A stretch of 64,000 bases of DNA, from positions 43,236,006 through 43,300,005 of the forward strand of contig OY294047.1 in assembly GCA_958510825.1 (NCBI GenBank), read 5' to 3'. Both the position numbers and the translations under genes were made by a program. The stretch's first letter is position 1; each line of letters begins with the position of its first letter. Under the pieces are notes generated by a model. It made no database searches, was not told the DNA's origin, and was given only the letters and a program-made list of their open reading frames with translations. Shown piece after piece: positions 10,994 to 23,249 of the stretch. This DNA comes from Brachypterus glaber. Lineage: Eukaryota; Arthropoda; Insecta; Coleoptera; Kateretidae.

Positions 10994-12563
10994 CTTCGTT
11001 TGTGGTTAGTAAATCTATATATTTAAGGATGATTTCGCTGTGAGTAAAGGTTTAATATATTATCTGAATATAAATAAGCTTCGAGTATAACACAAATTTT
11101 GAATTTTGTCACTTGATATTTCACTCATGTAATCAATTACATCTTACCAACTATTTTTCAAATAAAACAAAATCTTATCGCCACTTCTTTTTCCAGAAAA
11201 ACAAACAAAACAAGAAAATAAATGCAATAAAACCTAAATAAAGCTATCTAAAGCTATCATTTTTTGAAAACTTATAACTTTAAAATGCCAGTTGCGGATT
11301 AGGACTGTAACATGGGACATCTGAAAAATATTAAGAAATTTTTTTAGAGTTCTTCCGCGGAGCACCTTTTCATATGTTAGTTAGGGATTCTTTGTGGGGA
11401 TCCAGATTCCCCTAGAATAATTTTTTTTTCAAACATTTTTTTTGCGCCATTTGGGAGTTTGTCTACCCTACGACGGTGTGGATTTATGGATTTTTTTCAG
11501 AACATCGTTCATGGACGCCCCCTAAGTATTTTATTTGAGAAAACTGATTTTCATTTGTTTTTATATGTGTGTTGCAATTTGCAGACTATATATTTTTTTA
11601 TTTGTTTGTAAGATATTTAAAATCAAAGTTGAAAAAACTCAATGTTTTCTCAGGTCTGCTATTGTAACATACATATTGACATATTTCGAAAATTTTTAAA
11701 TAATTTGAAATCAGATCGTCGCTATAGCTATTTGTAGATAAATCTAAAAAAATTATATTAGAAAATTACCAAAAAATGACTGTAAGCGACAGACCACAAT
11801 ATCTACACACTAAAATTAAGTTAGCTTTGGTTAGAGCTGTTTCAGCTTATTTCAAATTATTTTAAATTTTTGAAATATCTCAACAGGTTACAATGGGGGA
11901 CTTGATTAAAAATAAGTTTTGCTCTTTGGTTTTAAATATATTAAAAACAAATGAAAACAAAAAAAAAACATATATTTTGTAAGAAAAATTAACCCTTTCG
12001 ATAATTGTAATAAAAATTAAACATACACTGAAAAAATATAATAAACAAATGAAAATAAATTTTCTTACAACTTATTTTCGTTTTTGTCTTAAAATACTCG
12101 GGGGATGTTCCTGAAACATTCATAATACAAAAATTCAGATATAACAAAACTTTTGATCTAAATTAACAAAACCACACCGTGCTACTTGCAGTTTTCTTAT
12201 CAGGGTATCTATTCTGGTTTCGAATGATTTTTTCCGCCTGATATTTCGATAAATATGGGCGGAGCTACACGGTCTAGGTCAATCAATTCATCAGAAGAAC
12301 TACTATGAAGTTGGCTTTCACGGGTGAATAAAACTCATCGAAACGAGAATAGCCACCCTGATCATGTCCTAGTTTCAATTGTATAATCCCTAACAAAGTA
12401 CAAAGGACTTCAGTTCCATACATGTATGATAGAGAAAAATCAAATCGTATTTCAGAAAATAGAGTAAAACACATGTTTTTTGTACAGCACTGGACGTGAC
12501 ACTTTATGCTATAGTTTGAGAATTCTATTTTTAAATAACTTTCAGTTGAAAACATCAGGCGTC
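10994..12563. other. Intergenic AT-rich DNA
   Basis: No gene supported. Short A-rich inverted blocks (AAAACAAATGAAAAC near 11943 against its complement near 11545) hint at an old element. A 90-residue reverse-strand frame at 12283-12555 shows no domain I recognise. Confidence 0.45.
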
Positions 12564-13288
12564 TATACTGCCCTCTACGCTAGAAAGCAGTAACTCCATT
12601 TGTCGCCTAGCGACGTTTTCACGTCAACTCTGATGTAATATTTTGAAAACGCCAGGGTTTATTTTAAGCTTTTTTCCCACTGCACAAAGTAACGCATCCA
12701 CCAAAACTGCAAATGGTTCAAAATATATTTTTATTTCGTTTTTGAAAAAAAATTAAATTATATGCACCGCAGGCAAAATTTTCAAACCTTTTAAGTAAAC
12801 GCTGTAAAATAAAAAAAAATAAATCTTTTGATGAGCTGTTAACGAACAGAAATCTACAAAAAGGCGCCACAAGATTTTTTTGAACTTTGTGAGATAAAAA
12901 GCTACAAAAATGCGCAGGAGCAAAAATATTTTTTTATTTTTCAGGGCAAAAAGCTTTAAAATTTAATTCGAATTAATTTTAAATCGTTAACATCTGAAAC
13001 ACATAAGAAAATGCGCCGCAGGGATATTGTATAATTTTTTTCAAGCTCAAACGCTTTTAAATTGAAAAAGTAGAAGACAACGAGACATTTGTTTTATTAA
13101 TATCAATTTTTGTTACTTTTAAAATATGAATTTTTAATAAATATTTGTTTTATACTGCACAAATCCACACTGCACATTTAAATTTCCCACTGCACATTTT
13201 GTTTCCAACTTCACGTTAAAATAATCCCTGGAAAACGCTGCTATGCGACAAATGGAGTTACTGCTTTATAGCGTAGTAGGGCAGTATA
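12564..13288. mobile_element. TIR element, about 725 bp, TACTGCCCT ends
   Basis: The left end TACTGCCCTCTACGCTAG is mirrored by CTATAGCGTAGTAGGGCAGTA on the right; symmetry continues for about 55 bp through AGTAACTCCATTTGTCGC. TA flanks both sides. The interior holds several degenerate GCGCCGCAGG-type units, the reverse complement of the tandem units at 23510-23850. No transposase. Confidence 0.75.
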
Positions 13289-14596
13289 ATACACTGTAAT
13301 TATCTTTTTTTATATAAAATTACTTTTATCGTATTTCTTCTTTCCTTTCGATGTAAATACTTGGCACTAAATAATATAAAATTAAAAATTAAAGTACACA
13401 ATTTTAATATGTTTTCATAGTTCTTATTTTAAATAATGGGGTAAGTATACTTACCCCCATAGTTTAAGATCATATTCGGTCCTGTAAAAATGAATTTCTA
13501 GATTACCTCTGCAGTTTTCTATTTTATTTATTCTGAGACACCTGACCTTTGTCTAATTCATGATCACCCACTAAAAGAGAAATTTAAATAAATTTATAAG
13601 GATTATGTAAATGTATATTACCTACCCATCTTAATTTTGATTAAGATATTTGGCCAAAGATAAACTGTATTTGAATGAGACTTATTATTTTTATTTATTT
13701 TTAAAGTGTACGTCCGCAGCAAAAACCGAAAAATAAATAACCTGCCTTTTTCGCGTTGACGCGCATATTATTGGTCCGGATATTATTTAGATTACACAGG
13801 CACACAAAAAATTATGCAGCACCAAAAAAGCGACCTATAGGTATGGCATTATAGTATTTGTTTGTTTTTTTGTTTGTTCTATTTAATTAAGTATCCCCTA
13901 AGTCCAGGACTTGTGTGGGCTAGTAGTAGAGGGAACCACAGGCTTAATTAATTATTTAATTCACCGTATATAAGAATATTCATTTAAAAACGTTTATATT
14001 TCTTTTCGCCCCGCGAATAGGAACAATCCATAAAAAAATATATTAAGCATTTGGCAAGATTTTTATTTAAAACTGGGGTTGGAATACATAGTGCTAAGGT
14101 TCGCTCATATTTGAAATGAAAAATCTTAATCCTACTTTGAAAACTAAAGAAGATTTAGCTATCAAAAGTTCAGTTTCCTTCCTAATCACCCCGTTTTACG
14201 GTATTAAAAAATACATTTTACCGCAAAAAAAAAAACGACTTTCGATTTTTGGTGACCTACTTTTAAGTACTTAAAAGTAGGATAATTTGACATTAACTAA
14301 ACATTCAAATTCGAATAAAAAAACTAGTTATCTGAAAATTCTAATGAATGCAGATTTTGATTATGCTAGATCAATCCTACAACTATATAGGTCGCTTTAA
14401 GCTACACTAAATATAAAATATGTTACCTATCTTTTACAGAATTTATTTTCCTTTACAATGAAAAATTATTTTATAAATAAAATGTAAAATAATTTTCCAT
14501 AATTCGTTAAAAGTTAAGTTTTTACCCGCTATAAGTAATATTCATGGACAAAAAAGTATATTAATATAAATAGGTACATTAAATCAAATTTAGTAA
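13289..14596. other. Intergenic DNA with a 20-bp palindrome
   Basis: No gene seen. A perfect palindrome, GGGGTAAGTATACTTACCCC, lies at 13438-13457. The rest is AT-rich without delimitable elements. Confidence 0.5.
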
Positions 14597-14697
14597 TTAT
14601 ATACCAAGGTAGAGAAGACATTTTTTATAGCCGAGTTGTGTAGCAGCGAGGGATTTAAGAGTGCGAGTCTATAATAGTCTTCTTTACCGTAATTTAT
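14597..14697. repeat. Hairpin end block with CGAG core
   Basis: A quasi-palindrome: GGTAGAGAAGAC on the left pairs with GTCTTCTTTACC on the right, with GCCGAGTTG and GCGAGGG near the centre. It has the same layout as the blocks at 19458, 23250, 27035, 30223, 34125, 42421 and 44704. It lies just outside an inverted TTTTTTCGCTACTAGC motif at about 14704. Confidence 0.55.
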
Positions 14698-14703
14698 ATA
14701 TTA

Positions 14704-15813
14704 GTTTTTTCGCTACTAGCACTATTTAACCATTTTTATTCAAATAATAAAATAAATTATTAACAAATCGTCCACTAAAGGCTCTAGTTGTCTAACTCCA
14801 AATTTTTCAAAAATGAGATTTTTATCAAATTTGCTTCATTATCTGATTACCAACATACTTCAAAAAAAAAAAGTTGCATTAAACCAATATCAGCCTCAAA
14901 AAATGCAAAAATGTAAATATTTTAAGTCGCTAAGTGTCTAACTCCATCATATGATTGTGAGAAAACAATTAAATGAGAACTGTCACTAATGTCAAACTAT
15001 TTCTCGACAACAGGGGATCCCGTTTTAAATATTTGTTAATTTACTGTTTGATGATAATTATAATTATTGCCATTAATAATGTATATATATATTATGCCTA
15101 CCTAGTAGTAATATTATATATTAAATATAAAAATATAAATTTTTTGTAATAATATTACGCGATATAATACGATAGGTATCCTCCTTTATCTTTCCTTGGA
15201 GTTAGACCATTAGTGAATTTAGATTCTGTGGTTAAAATTTAATTTTCAAATAATTTATATAAAATAGATAACAATGAAAAGTTTTAAATACATTAACACA
15301 TTTCAAACATTTTTACCTGTGAACAAGCTAGTTTTAAAGTTCTAAATTGCTATAATTAGGTTTTAAATCGTTTTTTACGTCTCCTTAAAAATATGACGTT
15401 TTGGAGTTAGACCGTTAGAGCCTTTAGATGACGAAATATGATATTTCTTGAAATTTTCATAAAAATCAAGTAGCCTTGATCAATGACATTTGCTCAAATA
15501 AATACTTTGAACTGACGTTTAAAATTTTAGTTTTTTTTCTTAATATTTAGCTAATTATGATTGTATTAATTGGTAATAATTATAATTAATTACATTTAAT
15601 AAATAAAAAGTTATTTCAAGCTATTTTCTTGGGTTTAGTTAGTAAAAATTGCACAAAGAACTGAAACATCTAAAATGACAGAAATCAATTATTTATCAAA
15701 TTTACTCCTACTAGGAGAGAAAAAATTATTATTGCTATAGGTTAAGAAAATCGATTTCACAGTCTCAAAACATGATAAATAATGGTATGTTCTAAAGCTA
15801 GTAGTGAAAAAAA
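14704..15813. mobile_element. Hairpin-ended element carrying a nested MITE
   Basis: TTTTTTCGCTACTAGC at the left is mirrored by GCTAGTAGTGAAAAAAA at about 15798-15813. The left side is bordered by the hairpin at 14597-14697. Copy 1 of the CGTC MITE is inserted inside. The right end lacks an obvious hairpin. Confidence 0.4.
14769..15433. mobile_element. CGTC MITE, copy 1 (665 bp)
   Basis: Inverted ends of about 33 bp begin CGTCCACTAAAGGCTCTAG on the left and, read inward from the right, CGTCATCTAAAGGCTCTAA, then GTCTAACTCCA. The element is flanked by the 4-bp direct repeat AAAT (14765-14768 and 15434-15437). Subterminal GTCTAACTCCA motifs recur internally. It is nearly identical to copy 2 at 15893, which points to recent movement. 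No transposase is encoded. Confidence 0.88.
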
Positions 15814-15892
15814 TAAATTATTATTAAATCTTTTTAAATACTGTTTCTTATCATTTGTAAAAGGTAATATTACAAATAAAAAAAATATATAT

Positions 15893-16565
15893 CGTCCACT
15901 AAAGGCTCTAGTTGTCTAACTCCAAATTTTTCAAAAATGAGATTTTTATCAAATTTGCTTCATTATCTGATTACCAACATACTTCAAATAAAAAAAAAGT
16001 TGCATTAAACCAATATCAGCCTCAAAAAATGCAAAAATGTAAATATTTTAAGTCGCTAAGTATCTAACTCCATCATATGATTGTGAGAAAACAATTAAAT
16101 GAGAACTGTCACTAATGTCAAACTATTTCTCGACAACAGGGGATCCCGTTTCAAATATTTGTTAATTTACTGTTTGATGATAATTATAATTATTGCCATT
16201 AATAATGTATATATATATTATGCCTACCTAGTAGTAATATTATATATTAAATATAAAAATATAAATTTTTTGTAATAATATTACGCGATATAATACGATA
16301 GGTATCCTCTTTTATCTTCCCTTGGAGTTAGACCATTAGTGAATTTAGATTCTGTGGTTAAAATTTAATTTTCAAATAATTTATATAAAATAGATAACAA
16401 TGAAAAGTTTTAAATACATTAACATTAACACATTTCAAACATTTTTACCTGTGAACAAGCTAGTTTTAAAGTTCTAAATTGCTATAATTAAGTTTTAAAT
16501 CGTTTTTTACGTCTCCTGAAAAATATGACGTTTTGGAGAAAGACCGTTAGAGCCTTAAGATGACG
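15893..16565. mobile_element. CGTC MITE, copy 2 (673 bp)
   Basis: Same orientation and almost the same sequence as copy 1, with a few substitutions and a 6-base ATTAAC duplication. It is flanked by a different 4-bp direct repeat, ATAT (15889-15892 and 16566-16569), so it inserted on its own and did not arise by local tandem duplication. Confidence 0.88.
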
Positions 16566-16770
16566 ATATACTAAGAATATTTAAAAATTATTTATCATAA
16601 TTAAAACGTTTAATAAACTTATATAATTACAACTTCTAGGTTATAAAGCTAGGTAATAAAAATAATAGGTTAATTGTCCCCAGAGAAGCAAATGACCCCG
16701 TTACCCCTAGAAAAAACAAACCCATATATGGGTTTATGTATAATTAAAAAATTATAAATATTTATACTCA

Positions 16771-17460
16771 TACAGATCGGTAGAAGAGTCACCCCTCTCT
16801 CCCCTCTTAACTTTTGAACGAGTTGAGATATCGACTTCAAATTTTAAAACTCTTAAATAAGACTAAACTATATTTTAGCATGTATTTGATACTTTCAGCT
16901 CTTAAAATATGGGCAGGGGGGCATGGGGGGACATTTTTTTAAATGGAAGGAGGGTCGTTGAATACATCATTTTAAAGCAAATAAACTTCTTTATTAGACT
17001 GTATATTTTTTTATTTTTTAATTTTTTTTCATGGTTTCGATTTTTCATTTTTTTGTCCCTAAAAATTGCAAGTTTTTTTTTGTAAATTTTTATTTATGTC
17101 AATTAAAATTGGTTTAAAAGTATAATTTACGTTTTTTCATTATAAAATTAATCATTTTAAAAAAATTGTTTGATTTTTTTAGTGAAATTTTGACCAAATT
17201 ACCCATTTTCAACCCTACTTTAAACCCAAAAGAAATTCAAAAGTATACAGTAAAGTGGAAAATTACATAAGCTTTAAAATGATGTGCCACACGACCCCTT
17301 TCCATAAAAAAAATGCCCCCCAAGCCTCTCTGCCCACATTTTAAGAGCGGAAAGTATCAAATATATGCTAAAAGATAGTTTAAGTTGTCTTATTTGAAGT
17401 CGATATCTCAACTCGTCCAAAAGTTAAGACGGGGGGGGTTGACTTTTGGACCGCTCTGTA
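16771..17460. mobile_element. Long-TIR element, about 690 bp
   Basis: Arms of about 200 bp are mirrored, with ends TACAGATCGGTAGAAGAG (left) and, inward from the right, TACAGAGCGGTCCAAAAG. Shared landmarks include GAGATATCGACTTCAAAT and TACTTTCAGCTCTTAAAAT. TA borders both ends. The T-rich interior is non-coding. Confidence 0.75.
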
Positions 17461-17622
17461 AATGGGTTTTATTATATTATTGTACTTTTTTATTCAAGAA
17501 TATATTAAAATATTTATAAGAAAGGGTATACTCTGTGATTTTTATAGCTTGTTGTTAATCTGCAAATTTTAAATAAACTATATGTATAGAACAACCTAAA
17601 TCATTTTAATGAGGCCCATAAT

Positions 17623-17898
17623 AAAAAAATAAGAGAAGTTTGCTTTAAAATTGTGTCTCACACTTTAAATTTTATGCACTGTGAGCTGAGTTAAAATTAT
17701 GACGTCATCTGATGGCCGAATTATAGTTGTCTTTCCATCTCGCCAAGCTGCTGATGTCATAATAATTATGACGTCATCATATTGGTACTAGCAGTGAATT
17801 ATTCATATAGCGGATTTTTTAAATTAAATATTTTGGCTTACAGCGCATCAAATTTAAAGTGCTAGGCACAGTTTTAAAAGAAATTTCAGGTATTTTTT
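17623..17898. mobile_element. MITE with paired TGACGTCA motifs
   Basis: Inverted ends of about 50 bp (TGTCTCACACTTTAAATTTT on the left, matched by TGCCTAGCACTTTAAATTTG inverted on the right). TGACGTCA occurs at 17700-17707 and 17769-17776. Related GTGAGACAC blocks close the repeat units at about 57680 and 58905. Confidence 0.65.
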
Positions 17899-17998
17899 AC
17901 TTTCAGCCCCAAAAAAATGACAAGGTTCCAATTACTAATGTTACCATCTTTTGTAATTTACTTAGGTTAACTTATTAATTAATAAATTAAAAACAAAT

Positions 17999-19154
17999 CA
18001 CAGTGACCCTAGAAAGGTAAAAACCAAAATTTACCGTTCCATCAACCAATCATGATAATAAGTAAAAAGAGCCAAAAATTAAAAAATCTGTTGAAGATTT
18101 TTTTTTATAAAGAAAAAAATGATATTTTTTTGGAGTAGAATTAGAGCATTTTTTGGGTTGATTTTATTTATTTAAGCTTATGTTTGATCTAATATGCAAA
18201 CAATAAATCTTAATAAACCATTTTTTGCATTGCGACAACTAAAAGTTGATTTTTGTTTTATTATTTATCATTTTTTGATTTAAACCTTAATTTTTGTCAT
18301 CTTTTCGGAGCCATAACTTTTTTATTTACTAGCTGATTTAAAAAATTAAAAAAGGAAATTGAATCCTATAAAAAGGCAAATAATTTTCGTTTTAACGTTT
18401 TTTTTGTAAAATGTACCGTTAGATTGGTAACTGTCAAAATATAACAAAATGCAAATTTTTAATTTTTTTTTCTGGCCTAATTCTATAATTGTGATGACAT
18501 AACTGTTTTATTTATTAACCGATTTTAAAAATTAAAATAGATAATTAAAGCTTGTGAAATGCTGATTGATTCTTCATATGAATGTTTTTCTTAAAAATGT
18601 ACCGTTGAGTCAGTAAATGTCAAAAATTAAAAAATGTCAAGTTTTTGGCGTTTAAAACAAGCGCCTAAATGCAGCTCTCTGTGCAAGAGTTTGTTTTGGT
18701 TTTTTCTTGGTTTGGGCTTTTTTTTAATGAGATGGCCTTAGGTTACGTTAACGTTGGTTTGGCGTCTGTTTGGTGTTTTTTTTTTGTAAAACAAAGTTTT
18801 TAATTTAAAATAACATATTGAAAAACGGTCAGCGCATGCGCAGTTTGTAAAAACGTTGCATAAAGAGTTGCACATAGGCGCTCCTCGTTTAAACCCATTT
18901 TGGGTGTCTTAGAAAAATAGGGTGAAGTTGATTTATACCAACTATAAAGCACTATATAATAAAGGTTTGTTGCAAATTTCAGGCCAAAGTCCAATTGTAC
19001 TCCAAAAAAAATCACGTTTTTCATTATAAAAAAAAATCCTCGACAGATTTTTTTCATTTTTGGCTCTTTTTACTCGCATTGGATCACTAAACACGAATTA
19101 TGATTGGTTGATGGAACGGTAAATTTTGGTTATTTCAATTCTGGAGTCACTGTG
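17999..19154. mobile_element. DNA element with CACAGTG ends (1156 bp)
   Basis: The left end CACAGTGACCCTAGAAAGG is mirrored by CACTGTG at 19148-19154. Symmetry continues for about 150 bp through AACCAAAATTTACCGTTCCA, CCAATCAT and GAGCCAAAAAT. The flanks carry the 4-bp direct repeat AAAT. A related 3' fragment is at 48463-48734. No intact transposase frame is seen; the reverse-strand frame at 18800-19057 is not convincing. CACAGTG ends with a 4-bp duplication are compatible with the Chapaev-like group, but this is not established. Confidence 0.7.
18735..18892 (-). repeat. Nested fragment of the 7236-type MITE
   Basis: Blocks GTTAACGTTGGTTTGGCGTC and GAAAAACGGTCAGCGCATGC are the reverse complement of the centre of the MITE at 7236-7590. 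The fragment lies inside the CACAGTG element, so either it inserted there or the family donated sequence to it. Confidence 0.6.
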
Positions 19155-19457
19155 AAATATATTACTCAAGTTTTTTTATAAAACATTTTAAGCCAAACAA
19201 TTATTTTTAAAATAATACTAACAAAATTAAAAATTTAAGAATTATTATATTTTTTGTTCGTTTCTTTTTTTCCCGATTTACTAATGTTGAGTATAAAATT
19301 TTAAAACTAAGGCTATTATTATAAATTTAAAGTAAATTTTAAAATAAAGTTTATATAATAAATTCATGTTGCTCACATAAGAGTATATTGACTGAATAAT
19401 ATATTAAGTATTTTAATCTTTATTGAACTTTTTATTAGTTATTTATATCCATCAATA

Positions 19458-20356
19458 AAATAGTATATTACATAACTAGTGTGGAAAGTGACATATTTCA
19501 CGCGAGTGGGAAGGTTTACGAACGAGCCGCTAGGGGAGTGAGGAAACCCCACGAGTGTATGAAATACACTTTTCAACGAGTTATGTACAATATTTTTTCT
19601 ACGATCCCGAAGTTTCTTTTTTTAAAATTTTCTAATTTTTATTAATTTTTAAGAAAAGCAAAGCACAAAATAATTATAAAGAGCAAACTAATTTATATAT
19701 GTAGGTATGTCAAACAGGAAATATGACTCTCATTTAGCTTTAGTTTTCTTGGTTTTATATTTAATACAATACATAGCTGTTTAATGGGTTGCCTATTACT
19801 AAAAAATGCAAATTTGAGTTTACTTCATGGTTATCTATGGTTTACTTATTAAATTAGATTTTTGTGGTTATGATGCCACATAAGACAGCAAAATTGTACT
19901 ATTTTACATTTCATAAGAAAAATACTGTGTATTTTGATGTTTTTTATGTAATGTAAGGAAACTAAATAAAAAATTAAGTAATTTTTATAAGATCTAGACT
20001 ATCTATAGACCAATGAACTAGAGGAGTTCATTGGTCTAGACTAGACAGTAATGGTCAAAATAGTAACGTTATAACTATAGTTTCTATTTTTGACATGGAA
20101 AACAGAAATATTTGGATTAAAACACTTAAAAGATATAAAAGGCTGTGGTGAAAGGTGGAAAATGGTTTATAAAACAAGGTGAATAAAATTCGTAGAATCT
20201 ACGAGGAAATTTCTAAATAAAATTAGGCAAACCTCCATACATAAATATCACACGAGTGTCATATAAAAATATCAAACTAGTGCGATATGAGGCGTTTTCT
20301 AAACAAAAGAGTGTGCTAAATGTTATTTTCATAGAGGATCGTAGGAAAATTAATAT
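19458..20356. mobile_element. Hairpin-ended element (about 900 bp)
   Basis: It begins with AATAGTATATTACATAACTA, then a quasi-palindromic block to about 19590 with CGAACGAGCCGCTAGG at its centre. TATTTTTTCTACGATCCC follows and is mirrored near 20335 by GAGGATCGTAGGAAAAT. The right end contains part of another hairpin (CACACGAGTGTCATAT, CTAGTGCGATATGAGG). A separate 14-bp stem with a 5-base loop lies at 20006-20038. Non-coding. Confidence 0.55.
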
Positions 20357-20820
20357 TATATAAGGTGCTGTACTTAAATTACGAAATTATTTATAGGGTA
20401 GGGGGGTGAGCAAATCTCTACTCACCCTTAAGTATGGGTAACCTTACTCACTCTTAAAGGTGAGTAAGCCTAGGCCTTACATAAGGATAGGAGGTCTCAC
20501 AATTAAATGATGGCCTTATGCTTGGACCTACCAAAAGCTTTTGACACTGGGTATCTTCAAATTGAAACCTGGGAATAACTGGAATATTTTACAATATTTT
20601 GAATCTAAAAAATTGCATAATTGTAGATTCCCATGTAGTTTTTAAATCAAAATTATACAAAACTTTACAGAGAAAGGAGGGGTCTTAAATTTAAAAAAGT
20701 CAAGTCACGTAATTTATGGTGTTGTGCCCTGTAAAAATATGTAAATTGTTTTTATTTTATAAATCCTGTTTAACTATTAAGCAATAAAAATTGATTTTAA
20801 AAATTGCATTTTTATTTTAT
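20357..20820. other. No feature seen
   Basis: AT-rich DNA with a short repeat of GGTGAGTA/TACTCACC near 20405-20470. No gene or clear element ends. Confidence 0.5.
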
Positions 20821-20829
20821 AAAACTCCA

Positions 20830-21330
20830 AAAAGAACCCCTATTTACCAAAAACAACCCCAGCCCAGAACTTTGGTTAAAAAATGGTGAAATTCTTTAGC
20901 TCAAAGCGTTTTCGACTCATAATCGCAAATTTGGCGTATAAACAAACAGACCGACAGAAATAATGTTACCTAGACAAAAAATTCTTGAATATAAATTTGT
21001 TTAATAAAAAAATAAGCAACTTTTTTTTTAAATGTCCGTCCGTCTGTCCTGGGTCCCAGTCTGTCCTGTCCCAGTCTGTCCGATGTCACGATTTTTGTGA
21101 ACACGATTACTTAAGAACGAATAATCCGATCGATTTCAGGAAAAATCTACGAGGGGAAGATCCCTATTGGTTTTTGAAAGTAATCCCCCGAAAAGCACAA
21201 AAGTTATAGGGGGATTAAACTTTTAAAAAAATCTAAAAAAGCTGAAGAAAAAAATCCAAAAAACTTTTTCAGGAAATATTTCTTTTATTATAAGGATCAA
21301 AAAAGTTATGGGGGGGTTAAACATTTTAAA
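20830..21330 (+). repeat. TCCGTCCG-type interspersed repeat, copy 1
   Basis: It contains GTCCGTCCGTCTGTCC, then GATGTCACGATTTTTGTG, AACGAATAATCCGAT and GAAAGTAATCCCCC. The same ordered blocks occur at 38880-39420, 42000-42420 and 47390-47990, always on this strand. The short frame across it is broken and unlike any protein I know. The class is not determined. Confidence 0.6.
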
Positions 21331-21530
21331 ATATAAAAAAAAAACTATAATTTTCAACAATTTTTTTATTTTTTTTGTGTTTTGTAAAAAGAAATAAAAA
21401 AAATGAAAATATTTAAATTTGAGGTTTTTTTTTAATTTTTTTTTTCAATTTTTTTTTTTTTAATTTTTCGTTTTTCGGAAATGAAAATAAAAAAAATAAA
21501 ATTATGAATTTTTTTTTGAATGAGGTCAAA

Positions 21531-21905
21531 GCTTTGAAGGGCCCTAGGGCACATTGTACCCCGGGATACGAAGTATTTAAAATTTCAAAGTTTTTTAGAA
21601 AAAAAAATACTTTTTTTTATAAAATGAAACTTAAAAATAAAAATTCTCTTTTTCTAGTACCTAACGAAAAAAAAAAAACAATAAAAAAGATCAAGAATCA
21701 GTTTAAGCGATTTTTGAACACCGCATGCGGTGAAGTAAATTTTAATTTAAAATTTTTAAACAGCCCCTTTTCGAATAAAAAACCTTGCAAAATTACCATG
21801 CATGGTAATTTTCCCAAGTCAGTAGATTTTTTCAACTCGAGCAGATCTGCCGGGCCCCTCTGAACGCTATGGGCCCAACGTGGTAATCCCCGACCTAGGC
21901 CCTGA
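21531..21905 (+). repeat. GGGCCC-rich interspersed repeat fragment
   Basis: GGGCCCTAGGGCACATTG at its start and GGGCCCCTCTGAACGCTATG plus CGACCTAGGCCCTGAAAA at its end stand out from AT-rich DNA. It resembles the patch at 2195-2400. The 119-residue frame inside is Lys/Asn/Phe-rich and low in complexity, so not called as a gene. Confidence 0.4.
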
Positions 21906-22139
21906 AAATAAGTAGGTATATCTACTTATTTTAAGTTTTTTTTTATACACATACCCTATATCCATATCCATTAAAAGGAAATATTTTAAATAACTAAGAA
22001 TGTTCACAAAATTGCACTAAAATAACGTTCATTGCATGAATCATTGTTACAATACATGCAGAGTACTCTCTGCCAATAAAGGTAAAACAAATTCATGACG
22101 ACTAAACAGTTTCCTTTAATTTGCTTATAAATAGCTTAA

Positions 22140-22357
22140 CTACTGATTCAATGAGGGCGCTACAATACTAGTTGTCGACTATGAAGCCTGCGCAATGCTA
22201 CCTGACATCATAAAAATAAAAAAGATCAGCATCTTGAGTAACAAGGTCAACAACATTAATGGTAAAGAAGAACGAATATTCTGAAAAATCATAAATAATT
22301 TGTGTATTGTGATGTGATTTAAGGTGAAAACTAAGTGATCCAGCTAAAAAACAAAAG
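22140..22357 (+). promoter_or_regulatory. Possible noncoding first exon and promoter of FBXL6
   Basis: This stretch is less repetitive than its neighbours and ends in a consensus donor (AAAAG/GTAAGT, GT at 22358-22359). It contains no long open frame. A good acceptor (CCCTTGTTTTCTTTCAG, ending 26634) lies 4.3 kb downstream, just before the FBXL6 start codon, so it could be the 5' leader exon. The transcription start is not defined; GATCAGCATC near 22225 is a weak initiator-like match. A chance donor is the alternative. Confidence 0.3.
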
Positions 22358-22910
22358 GTAAGTTAATTAAAATCAATTGTTTCTTTGTAACAAAAGCCAC
22401 TTCGCCTGAGACCGATAACGATTTTTTACTGTATACAAAGGAAAAATGGGTACATCCCATGGATTTTACTTGAAAACGGGTCAGTTTTGCATTATTTACG
22501 AGGAATAGTGCAAAAAAATGCCTGGAAATTGCTTAAAACGGATAGAATTTCTTTCCATTTTTCCTTTTGCTGTCAATTGTGATTGTTTACGATTGGACTA
22601 CATATGAAAAAGACCGCCTAATTCAAATTTACGAATCCGGTTTTGAATATACTAATTATTGTTTTGTTCATTTTAATATTGTTTAAATTTACTGAGCTTT
22701 CAGTAAACTCTATTTGATTAAATAAACTATTAAAAAGCATAATTATAATAATTATAGTTGTTGCTTCTATTGCAATGCATCTTATGTTTGAGTTGCCAAC
22801 TCAGACTTGGTATTTATCTTTAATAAATAAATAATAACAATAAAAAAATCTTAGTCCCAAATCTATTTGACTAGCTATCATTTGTTTTTATGTTGCTATG
22901 ATAGGCTAAA

Positions 22911-23046
22911 GGGACATTACAGGCTCAGCATTGATAGCAATGCTATCTCTTTTTGTCATTTACAAATAAAAAGAGAGTAGCCAAAAAACAAATGATTGCT
23001 AGTAAATTTTCCTACAAACATGGTTACTGGGCCTGTAATGGCCCTT
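22911..23046. mobile_element. Small MITE (about 136 bp)
   Basis: Left AAAGGGACATTACAGGC is mirrored by GCCTGTAATGGCCCTTT on the right; the inner parts pair through CTCTTTTT and AAAAAGAGAG. TA lies at both borders. Confidence 0.65.
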
Positions 23047-23249
23047 TACCGGCCCCTTCTGGCATTTTCCGCCCCCCTGGCATTTTAGAATTAGGCCATT
23101 AGGTCTAAAAATTAAGAATGATGAAAGCAATAAATATCTGCCTTCTTATAAATCTTTAGTTACCTTATAATGCATAAAAATTATAATTAAATTAATAATT
23201 GATTAGTTGTAGGTATTATAAGTAACAGTGACGGATCCACGGGAGGGGT

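Noticed and set aside
12283..12555. 90-residue reverse frame
   Set aside because: No recognisable domain, no splice context, low-GC codon content; plausible by chance.
18800..19057. Reverse frame similar to one at 48450-48671
   Set aside because: The similarity comes from the shared CACAGTG element; the frames are short, shifted relative to each other and lack transposase motifs.
21504..21863. 119-residue forward frame
   Set aside because: Lys/Asn/Phe-rich low-complexity translation of A- and T-runs in a repeat.
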